From the NCBI GenBank assembly GCA_026260175.1, contig JAKCWW010002216.1, forward strand, positions 8,312-55,244: 46,933 bases of DNA. The letters are read 5' to 3'. Position 1 is the stretch's first letter, and every line of letters begins with the position of its first letter. This document shows, piece by piece, positions 12,658 through 21,684 of the stretch. The translations under genes and the position numbers were made by a program. Source of the stretch: Reticulitermes lucifugus (taxonomy: Eukaryota > Arthropoda > Insecta > Blattodea > Rhinotermitidae). The notes below the pieces were generated by a model. It was given only the letters and a program-made list of their open reading frames with translations. It had not been told where the DNA came from and searched no databases.

Positions 12658-13464
12658 ATAAACCGGAATATAACGAAGGAATAATGGCACTCACATCAGG
12701 GACTTGAGAAAGCAGCTTAAACTTCAGTCACGTTGTCGGTCTAAGGAACTGAATTCCAACTTTGCGCAGTGCCTCACAAATCATGTGAGTCGCGTAGTCG
12801 CTAATTTCATAGACAAAGTTCGAATCTGAGTCCATTAATTAAGACAGCTGTTACAGCACAAGTTCGGAAGGATGGCTAGCAGGACACAACAGAGCCAACA
12901 GCCTTTACTGTACCTCCTCTGCAAAAACCTGTTTAAAAAGGCCAGGTTTCAGGTTCGCAGACTCAGTGCCCACAAAACAGAAATTTGATAACAACACTAA
13001 AAATTGAAGTTACTAAACAATTGTGCAAATAGCTCTTTGTCTTGAACTATGGTTTTCTTAGCTATAGCACCATGTAATATGGCATGTGATTTCGATTAAA
13101 CTTGCTTCCTCAATCTACCCCATGAAGATGGAGGCGGCGAGATCCGCCAAAATAGTGGGAACAAACTACCAGACGACTACAAACTGCCATAACGCAGACG
13201 ATAATAATCCAAATATCCAACGCTGCGAAAAACTCAATATCATACACGAATCTCTTCTTGTTAAGCAATATGCAAAATTATTCTTCTAAATATTTTGCGT
13301 AACTCTTTTAAAAGTCGACGATAAAAGGACATCAGTCCATAATAACATAGTGCCAGGTCTCCAAAACGTCCTAAAATTAAAAGTCGACATTTTAAAAATG
13401 CATAAACCTGTACTTCTGCGTCAAGGGCAGAACACAAAGTGCATGTTAAAACAGTGCAGTGAAT
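12658..13464. other. Non-coding stretch, no gene recognised
   Basis: AT-rich sequence with one 67-codon chance frame. No repeat or exon recognised. Confidence 0.45.
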
Positions 13465-13748
13465 ATGGCGACTAGCCCAAAAGCTGGCGACTGAGAAATC
13501 GTGGTTCGATTCTCGACAGGGGCAAGATAGTTATATTATCTCTTCTTCAAAGAACGCAGCCGGCTCTGCTGCCCATTGTCTCCAGTTTAGTAGGTACCGG
13601 GGGGCTCCTTCCCCAGAGGTGAAGCGACTCGGGCGTAAAGCTGATTGCTCACCTCCATCTAGTGCGGAAGCTAAAAATTAGTGGAGTTATACCTTCTTCC
13701 CCCTACATGCTTACATGGCGTGCATAGGGACAAATTTACCTTTACCTT
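13465..13748 (+). mobile_element. SINE family B, copy 1
   Basis: Begins with a diverged tRNA-like head with a B-box-like gtggttcgattctcg (about 13500-13514). It continues through the family block 'gctcacctccatctagtgcg' (about 13648). It ends in tgcatagggacaaatttacc plus a ctttacc-type tail. The same order is found at 19276, 28270 and, reversed, at 27964. A 3' piece is at 35174. Confidence 0.8.
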
Positions 13749-14204
13749 GTCAGCGTAATGCAGAAAATTATAAAAAAAAAACTGAAACAGGAACGTAAAA
13801 ACACAAATATTTCCACACAAGCAAAAGCACTAAAACTTCCATACTTTCGAACGTGTTAAGTTAATCACGGGCAAGTAACTGAAGTTGAAGTGTATGTATT
13901 TATGCTCTCTTATCTGTATTACAATACTTTATTTCTCACAAAATGAAAACCTTACCAATACACAAAAATAATATTTGGTTAAGTTCATCTACTTTTTCGA
14001 ACGCACATTTTGTTGTCGTCCTTATGAGATGGGGATTCGTGTTTCTGATTTGTAACTGACCAAGAGTGGAACGAATATCGCCATGATTTACAGCAAAATA
14101 TTTTCGCAACACTAGTCACAGGACGACCAGTAACTTGTAATATTTCTACGAAATAAGTCACGAATCAATATGAATCCACTATTCTGAAAACAGGCTAAAA
14201 TACG
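13749..14204. other. Non-coding stretch, no gene recognised
   Basis: AT-rich DNA between two SINEs. No supported feature. Confidence 0.45.
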
Positions 14205-14415
14205 GGGCCGTTCCTTCGCCGGCCTCTACCCGCGGAGGGCCGGGTTCAATCTCACGTCACTCAATGTGTGATTATCGACAAAATGTCACTGGGAGAGGAT
14301 TTTTCCCGAGTATTTTGGTTTTCTTCTGTCAGCATCATTCAACCAATGCTCTCCATTCATTCATCACCGAAGTGATATGAGTAGTAATTAATACAGTCGT
14401 TAAATAACACAGGCT
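14205..14415 (+). mobile_element. SINE family C (tRNA-derived), single copy
   Basis: A GC-rich island in AT-rich DNA. A tRNA-like head has the B-box-like gggttcaatct at about 14242-14252. A body follows with 'gtcactgggagaggattttt' and an end 'caccgaagtgatatgagtag'. It differs from families A and B and shares only the pol III box and a 'tcact(g)gga' motif with the fragment at 46813. Identification as a SINE rests on the B box and the sharp composition change. Confidence 0.55.
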
Positions 14416-14904
14416 TGATTTAGATAATAGACAAGCCAGACAGTACTCTTGTTTTTACTTCGCAAAAAAACGCCTGAATTTGGACGTTGTTTAAGATAAT
14501 ATTACGAGAGGCATAAATGTGCGGAAATTATTCTTGAACGGGTATTCTGATAAATTTGACTGTGTAACCTGCGCCTGAAAACTGCGTGAAAAAGTCCATT
14601 TCGTAACCGGATTTTAGGGTGATCGAGGAACGGTATGACTAACCGCAAGGTGTATAACGCGACAATTTTATATTTCATTGGAACTTCGGAGAAAGTTCAA
14701 ACACAATGTTACACCGCTGTAAATATTCTGCTTATAGCAAAGCAAGTGTGTGCGTAAATGATAATGATGATGATGATGACGATACACTGTAATGGTAAAT
14801 GGGAATAAAAGAACGACGATAGACCTACCATGGCGCGTATTAAATTCAGACTTTCGAAAGTTCAAGTTCTATAAAAGTGCCGTGTGCTTTGCAAGTCTTT
14901 CTTC
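14416..14904. other. Non-coding stretch, no gene recognised
   Basis: Contains a short gat(n) run at 14760-14780 that gives an accidental poly-His frame on the - strand. No gene supported. Confidence 0.5.
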
Positions 14905-15545
14905 CTATAGATCTAACTAACTCCATGGAGCACACTCCATCCTGAGAAGCTAACAGTTCCTCAACTAGTCAAGAAACTCCCCGCACTTTATGGGACCCGG
15001 ACGTTCATCACCGCATTCACAAGAGCCCGCCACCACTCCCTATCCTGATCCACAGCATTCCAGTCCATGCCCCCCATCCCACTTCTTGGAAATACATTTT
15101 AATTTTATCCTCCCATCTATGTCTAGGTCTTTCAAGTGGTCCCTTTCACTTAGGTTCACCCACCAAAATTCTGTCTGTAACTCTCCTGTATCCCACATGT
15201 ATCACATACCCCGCCCATCTCATTCTTATTTATTTGATAACCCGAATAATATTTGGTGATGAGTACAGATCTTTAAGTTCCTCGTTATGTAGTCTTCTCC
15301 ACTCCCCTGTTACCTCGTCCCTCTTAGGACCAGGTATCTTTTTCAGCACCCTATTCTCGAACACCCTCAGCCTATGGTCGTGCCTCAATATGAGAAACCA
15401 AGTTTCACACCTATACAAAACAACAGGCAAAATTATAGTTCTGTATATCTTAATCTTTTTATGTATGGTTAGCAAACTGGAAGACAAAAGATTCTGCACC
15501 GAATGGTAGCAAGCATTCCTTGACTTCCTATAGTTCTCGGATCTT
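14905..15545 (-). pseudogene. Non-LTR retrotransposon reverse-transcriptase C-terminus, best copy
   Basis: The - strand frame from 15499 to 15233 keeps 89 codons open. It reads IKIYRTIILPVVLYRCETW, then LRVFENRVLKKI, then EVTGEWRRLHNEELKDLYSS. These are the conserved post-catalytic segments of insect RTE/Jockey-like LINE reverse transcriptases. Continuing past stops, RWEDKIKM and the element 3' end (about 14905) are visible. The 5' side fades near 15545 (NACYHSVQNL). The catalytic YADD region is missing, so this is a 5'-truncated dead copy. Fragments of the same family lie at 7630 and 8757. Confidence 0.85.
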
Positions 15546-16419
15546 AAATAACAGTTACGAAAATCTCTGTAAAATAAAAAAATACTGTTTTTCCATCGCC
15601 TTGTAATTTCAAGCTTCCTCGTGTGACTAGTGGTTAAAATCCTCGTCCCAAATATTTAGATCAGAAAGTAATTAAAGAAGTTTTTTGTAAAGGGCAGACA
15701 TTTGGAGGGAGATTATAACACACGGCCTGCACATAAAAAAGAATGGCTTAATTAGATTATGTAACTTCTAATGGAAAGAAATTTGCATGATGAAAGGAAA
15801 GAGGGAGTTTTTGGTGCCTATTTTTGTTTCTTTCTTGCGCTGAAGCAAATATGGCAGGCCTGTAAGATCTTTATTATGGAAGAAGACGACTTAGAGGATG
15901 CAGATGTTGCAACTTAAAGGACAGTCGTAGACAAATAAAAATGACACTCACTTAAATTACCTGTCTTCATAAAACACATTAATAACATATGCATTCCAGT
16001 GACAGAGGGTAAGGCAAAAGCCCGATGTAATAAAATTTGTCTATTGTTTCCTTTGTACTTAAAGTCAATACTTCCGAATGTCAGTAAAATTTCATGCACT
16101 TTCCTTTCTATAAAGAAATATATGAAAGCGTTAAAAACACACTGCACTCGGAAACTGCTTACTGTAAAAGTAATAATAGTATATCTGTACTCCTATTTCA
16201 ATGTACTTATAATACCTTCATTGCATGTTTGTAAGATGAAAGTTTCACGCTTAAAATCTGGTTTGCCATAGACATCTGGCAACTGCAAAGTATTATAAGT
16301 AGTGAGTAAGGGTTCTATATACGACAAATGAGTTATGAAAATGGAAGGTCCTCACTAGAGGACGTAGGTCTTTACTATAATCTCGACTTCAGTCACCCCT
16401 TTGTGATAATAAACAATTA
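15546..16419. other. Non-coding stretch, no gene recognised
   Basis: Two antisense-overlapping frames of 77 and 90 codons around 15914-16271 have no domain-like features. Nothing else recognised. Confidence 0.45.
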
Positions 16420-17561
16420 TACAGTAGAAGACTGTTAGTCACAATTAAAAATGCTTAATATATATACATATAATTTAGTTACAACATGTTTCGGCCGGAA
16501 TAGGCCATTGTGGGGTAATGCAAAATACCAAAAATACTTACCAAAGTGTATTTTACTCTTATCAATAGTACAGTCAAAACCTACACATACATTAGCGACA
16601 CGTAATCAGGCTACCGCTTGCAGCTCAAAGAGCCATAATCAGGCCTATGACAGACAGCTATGAAAATCAAACTCTATGCATATGATACGAGGAAAAACTC
16701 CCCCTGTTTTACAATTATATATATAAAATGTATATCAATATATAAAAGTGCTGCCTAAGAGAAGTATATGTTAAAATGTAGATATAAAAGATGTAGAATC
16801 TAAAAACATATACGTATAAAAACGTGAATACAAAAAAAATATAAAAATGACGTCAGACCGTAAGATGTGGCTGTACGTGCGGCAGTAAAAAGCCAGTGTC
16901 AATCCTGTACATTACATGCGGACCTACGTGCGACCGTATAGATTGGTCCTTCAGGTACATCACTTGTATACACTTTTCCTGCACTCCTGGTATTTTATGC
17001 AATATCCACGCGTGTACTAAATTCTAGGTTTTTATTTTGTGTGGCTACTTTACAGGAGTTTGCGTATTAGTCACGTGTTTGCACTGGTTTTTGTGTTGCT
17101 TTTAACAGCACTGCAGTACTTACGGTAGACTTTGAGCCGATACCGGTAGCCTGATCACGTGTCGTAAGTGTATGTGTTGGTTGTGACTGTACTATTGATA
17201 ACACTAAAATATGCATGTACATACCGACGGGGATGTCTAATATTAAAATTAAAAACATAGAAATACTTAGAAGGATTAATGCAGCTTTAAGTATTTTGAA
17301 CCGAAATGAGATGGCATTTACAATGAAGGTATGAATTTAAGAGGTTTTATAGAGCATATCACTATATAACCTCTTAAAATCATACTTTCATTGTAAATGA
17401 AATCTCATTTCGATTCAAAACACTTAAAGCTGCATGAATCCTAAGTATTTTTGGTATTCTACACTACCTGAAGATGGCCTATTCCAGCCGAAACATGTTG
17501 TATCCAAATTATAAGTATGTATTTAACATTTTTAATTGTGACTGACCGCCTTCTACTGTAT
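16420..17561. mobile_element. 1.1-kb element with long inverted repeats
   Basis: The left arm (16420 to about 16660) and right arm (about 17105 to 17561) are inverted copies of one another. Both outer ends read tacagtagaag..tcacaattaaaaatg. Both carry ggcctattcc[a/g]gccgaaac followed by atgttgta, and both carry 'tcaatagtacagtca' and 'gacacgt.atcaggctaccg' further in. The right arm is interrupted by a hairpin (17261-17450). The unique centre has no transposase. The arrangement fits two head-to-head copies of a repeat unit, as seen for Penelope-like terminal units, or a non-autonomous DNA element with long terminal inverted repeats. I cannot decide between them from this copy. Confidence 0.7.
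17261..17450. repeat. Large hairpin nested in the inverted-repeat element
   Basis: The left arm 17261-17346 (starts aaatacttagaaggatt) pairs with the right arm 17368-17450 (ends ctaagtattt). There are few mismatches and a loop of about 20 bases. It sits within the right arm of the larger element and may be a separate MITE insertion or a rearranged duplication. Confidence 0.8.
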
Positions 17562-18114
17562 CATTCTTTGTTATTATTTCTGAGAGTTGGTAAATGACGT
17601 CATTTGTACAGTCAACTTTATACAGAAGGAACCGGGCCATATGCAGGCCCTATTTACATGCGTAAAGGCTGTTTAAATCTTTATTTAAATAAACTGAAAT
17701 TAATTAAAGTAATCGTCTATTGCATGTTAACACTCCCTCTGACAACAACACGACACAAACAGTGTTAAATAGCAAGGGAACGTTTGAATTAATAAACTGT
17801 AAGATCTCTTCGTTTAATATAAAATATACAAAAGCATGTTAACAGTTACGCACTCAGCTTGAAAATAGTGTGCAAAAAAACTAAACGCTTTACTTCCATA
17901 CTTGGTTAACATTACAAACACTTCTCTATCTTACGTTAAGCCTCTGCAGGCTAGAATGAACTGACATATTTAAAGATTCAGTTTCTAGCGCACAGTAAAA
18001 GCAGTTCTTTTGTACCCTAGAGGGGAATAATCACTGTAAAAATCACATCAAACATATAAATACACTTTGAGTGATACTTTTTAACGTCAAAGCTGGATGT
18101 ATGTAGTAAACACA
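17562..18114. other. Non-coding stretch, no gene recognised
   Basis: AT-rich, no supported feature. Confidence 0.45.
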
Positions 18115-18180
18115 GTAGGGGAGAGGGGGGGATAGTTGGCACACTTACCCCTGTAGCCAACTAGCCCCCCTCTCCCCTAC
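18115..18180. repeat. G-rich/C-rich short hairpin (possible MITE or element end)
   Basis: The left arm gtaggggagaggggggg-atagttggc pairs with the right arm gccaactag-cccccctctcccctac. One extra G and one mismatch break an otherwise perfect stem of about 24 bp around a loop of about 15 bases. It sits in AT-rich DNA. The G-runs could also form non-B DNA. Confidence 0.85.
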
Positions 18181-19087
18181 TCTTAAAAAATTTAATATGA
18201 CCAGTAACATTAATATATTTGTATTCTGGCTTAAAAACATGATATAGCCAAAAGAAAACGATTTATAAGTTTCGACGATCGATACAATATTAGTAATTAC
18301 TATTTTAATAAACAAATATATGAAGCACGCAGTTTACTGTTAATGTACGTGAAACTATAAACCAGAACTTCTCAATCTGTTGCCCGCAAAGATACCTGAA
18401 TTGACATAATGTCTTTTAAACTTTTCCCTCGCAAAACCGAAATAGAAATTCAAGACAATTTTAAAAACGTGTGAGCCGTTTATTTATAGAGAAATACGTT
18501 ACATTATTAATTAATTTCGTAAATATATGCTAAAATAGTGACACTCTAGCTTAGGTTGCAAATTGCATGTTTTTATAAATTCTTATTATTATTATTATGA
18601 ATGTGTATTTATTGTACGGGATGTATAGCAGAACATGCAGGTAAAATTATACATAAATTACACGTATATTAATTCTTAATTTTGTGTATTTAGTTCCATG
18701 TTGCCCGCAAGCAGACAAATTTCGCCGAAGTTTCCAGCACCACATAAACGGTTGAGCAGGCCTGCTATAAACAAATATGCAGGCCTGCTAAGAAGCACAT
18801 GTACCTTCTGTTCACTGGGATGTCTACAACTCATTTCATACGATCAAGGACATCACTGACTATTGTGACCATCTGCGTCGAGTAACAAATTAATGAACGA
18901 TCATTTCACACCATTAAGAAAAGGTGTTAAGATTTTAATTTTAACAAATCACCTACTATCAGGTACATGGTGAGATGTGGATACACATAAAATATTGTTA
19001 AAATTATTTTTTACTCATTTCATTTGTTCGAAATTTATATTCTAAGTCTGCGAGTTTGTATTATGGTTAATTTTTCCTACGTTTTTT
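18181..19087. other. Non-coding stretch, no gene recognised
   Basis: AT-rich, including a short att run near 18585-18597. Nothing else supported. Confidence 0.45.
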
Positions 19088-19203
19088 TTTCAATATCAAC
19101 CAAAAAACGCACTCAAATTGTCACAGATTCACATAAGATATTCACAAAACCATATTATTGTGAATCTGTGACAATTTCAGAGCATTTGTTGATTGATATT
19201 AAA
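19088..19203. repeat. Hairpin element of about 116 bp
   Basis: The left arm (about 19088-19132, containing aattgtcacagattcaca) is the inverted copy of the right arm (about 19156-19203, containing tgtgaatctgtgacaattt). The central 20 bp of each arm are perfect and the outer parts are imperfect. The size and symmetry suit a miniature inverted-repeat element. Confidence 0.75.
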
Positions 19204-19275
19204 AAATCTAACTATATGCACGGAATGGAAAATATAAAAATTTTATAAAGTTCACATTCTCTGAAAAACTAGTAT

Positions 19276-19535
19276 AAGAGCTGGACAACCGAGAAATCGT
19301 GGTTAGATTTCTGGCATGGTAAAGAGGTCGTTCTCTTCTCCAAGTGATCTGCAGCCCAGCCAGCCTCCTATTAAATGGGTACTTGGGGGTCTTCCCACCC
19401 CTCCCCCGGTATAAATCGGCCGAGGCGTGAAGCCCACCACTCACCTCCATCTTGCGCCGAGTTTAAAAATGAATGGAGCTGTAACTCCACTCCCAAACAT
19501 GCTTTCCTGGCATGCATAGGGACGACTTTACTTTA
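19276..19535 (+). mobile_element. SINE family B, copy 2
   Basis: Contains gagaaatcgtggttagattt (diverged B box), 'ccactcacctccatcttg', 'aatgaatggagctgtaactc' and the end tgcatagggacgactttac. Colinear with the copy at 13465. Confidence 0.8.
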
Positions 19536-19659
19536 TATTCTGTTGCGCTCTCTTCTTTATGAAGAACTATAATATCAGTATTTTAATAAATAATAATCGG
19601 AGACATCTGAATACTTCCTGAATTTGTAAAATATTTTTAAAACAAAATTACATATGTCG
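19536..19659. other. Short spacer before the satellite array
   Basis: AT-rich, no feature. Confidence 0.4.
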
Positions 19660-20820
19660 AGAAAAGCATCACCCCAAAATTTTAACTCCACCACCAACTA
19701 ATTCATACAAACACCAAGACTTTTACTGAATCGGCAACCAAATTACACATCATTCCACTCCTTAACTGAACGACGATCAACCGATTTACAAATCACCACA
19801 AGACTTAAACTGAACTTACAGAAAATTCATATGAGGTGTAACACCGCAAGATTTTGACTGAACCACCAACCAATTTATACATCACCCCAAGGCTTTAACT
19901 GAAAAATCAACTAATTTGTGTATCACCGCAAGATTTTGACTAAACCACCAACCAATTTATACATCGCCCCAAGGCTTTAACTGAGAAATCAACTAATTTG
20001 TGTATCACCGCAAGATTTTGACTAAACCACCAACCAATTTATACATCACCCCAAGGTTTTAACTGAAAAATCAACTAATTTGTGTATCACCGCAAGATTT
20101 TGACTAAACCACCAACCAATTTATACATCACCCCAAGGCTTTAACTGAAAAATCAACTAATTTGTGTATCGCCGCAAGATTTTGACTGAACCACCAACCA
20201 ATTTATACATCACCCCAAGGCTTTAACTGAAAAATCAGCTAATTTGTTTATCACCGCAAGATTTTGACTGAACCACCAACCAATTTATACATCACCCCAA
20301 GGCTTTAACTGAAAAATCGACTAATTTGTGTATCACCGCAAGATTTTAACTGAACCACCAACCAATTTATACATCACCCGAAGGCTTTAACTCAAAAATC
20401 AACTAATTTGTGTATCACCGCAAGATTTTGACTGAACCACCAACCAATTTATACATCACCCCAAGGCTTTAACTGAAAAATCAACTAATTTGTGTATCAC
20501 CGCAAGATTTTGACTGAACCACCAGCACATTTATACATCACCCCAAGGCTTTAACTGAAAAATCAACTAATTTGTGTATCACCGCAAGATTTTGACTGAA
20601 CCACCAACACATTTATATCACGCAATATTTGGACTTACTGTCAGCAGCAAATCAACCTGTACATCGCTCAAAGATCTGGATTTAAACCCGAGCCAACATG
20701 TGCACACTAACTCCAAGGTTTGAAGTAAAAGGCGAGCCAATTTATACACGTACACAGCCAATCGATTTTAACTTAGTTTTAAGCTCCAAGATTTAGACCC
20801 AACTGCTAGTTATTTCATCC
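19660..20820. repeat. 82-bp higher-order satellite made of two 41-bp monomers
   Basis: Regular 82-bp units start at 19844, 19926, 20008, 20090, 20172, 20254, 20336, 20418, 20500 and 20582 (c of ccgcaag). Each unit is two related 41-bp monomers, one starting ccgcaagattttgac and the other ccccaaggctttaac. Both share the -tttatacatca / -tttgtgtatca ending. On both sides (19660-19843 and 20623-20820) the same 41-bp monomer is present in degenerate form. The repeats are contiguous, so this is not a CRISPR array. All frames contain stops. Confidence 0.95.
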
Positions 20821-21184
20821 TCCTGCAAACGAGAACGATTTTTATAAAGGACGGTCGACTTTTGGAGGAGTTCTATGTGTCAATTTCCATATTACGCGAT
20901 TATTTATTCCCTACAGTTGGAAGCGGTATGTTTACTGGAAAGATAGACATTTTCGTCTAAACAACATAGCGTTACGAATTCCCCCAAAAATATCTAAAAC
21001 TATGTCTTAAATGTTATTAAGCAGCATAATCATTGTTTGACGCCCAAATTTATTGTATGCTTAATCGTTTAAATAACACGCGAATTTGAGAAAGTTCAAA
21101 ATGAACGTTTTATATGGAACAAAAATATATATTCCTCGTCGCTAATAATAGCTTTCGTTCAAGGCCCATGTGTTACGCTGCTGA
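20821..21184. other. Non-coding stretch, no gene recognised
   Basis: No supported feature between the satellite and the LINE fragment. Confidence 0.45.
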
Positions 21185-21684
21185 CGTTGCTTTTTCACTG
21201 ACGCCTCCCCTGTCTGGAATATCACATGTGATTCAAAATGCCTCAAACTCAAAGTCGTCCAAAACAAGAGCTTACGAGTGATCGGTGTCTATCACAGCGG
21301 TACTCCCATCTTCCCTTTGCACGACACCCTTAATATTGAACCCATCCTAGACTCATCAACTTACGGCCACACTTTTTTGCTAACTGTTCATCCCATCCTA
21401 AACCCCCGGTCCAACAAATAACAAATTACACTCTAGACGACCTAAACTCTTTATACACAACTTACAAACATAAACGACCGAAACATATCCTGCTGTAACC
21501 AGCTCAACATTAGGCAAAGTGTTTTTAGTCTTTTTCACTGGTTATTTATATTTCCCTATCTTTAACTTTTGTTGCACTTACTCATAGCTAGCTAAATTGG
21601 TTATAGGAACAATTTTGTGACTTCTCTTTGTCTACTGTAAATACTGCCAATATCTTCTTTGAAATAAATAATGAAAAAAAAAAT
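21185..21684 (+). pseudogene. Jockey-like LINE C-terminus with poly(A) tail
   Basis: The + strand frame from about 21202 reads DASPVWNITCDSKCLKLKVV then QNKSLRVIGVYHSGTPI then HDTLNIEPILD. After a frameshift it ends YTLDDLNSLYTTYKHKRPKH plus ILL and a stop at 21496-21498. This is the conserved C-terminal part of a Jockey-type reverse transcriptase, where a 'vQNKaLR.i.g' segment follows the thumb. About 165 bases of 3' UTR follow, ending in an A-rich tail (gaaataaataatgaaaaaaaaa, 21659-21682). The copy is 5'-truncated and frameshifted, so inactive. It is a different family from the copies at 8757 and 14905, which lack this tail. Confidence 0.8.

Noticed and set aside
19844..20622. CRISPR array
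   Set aside because: The repeats are contiguous 41/82-bp units without unique spacers, and the genome is eukaryotic.
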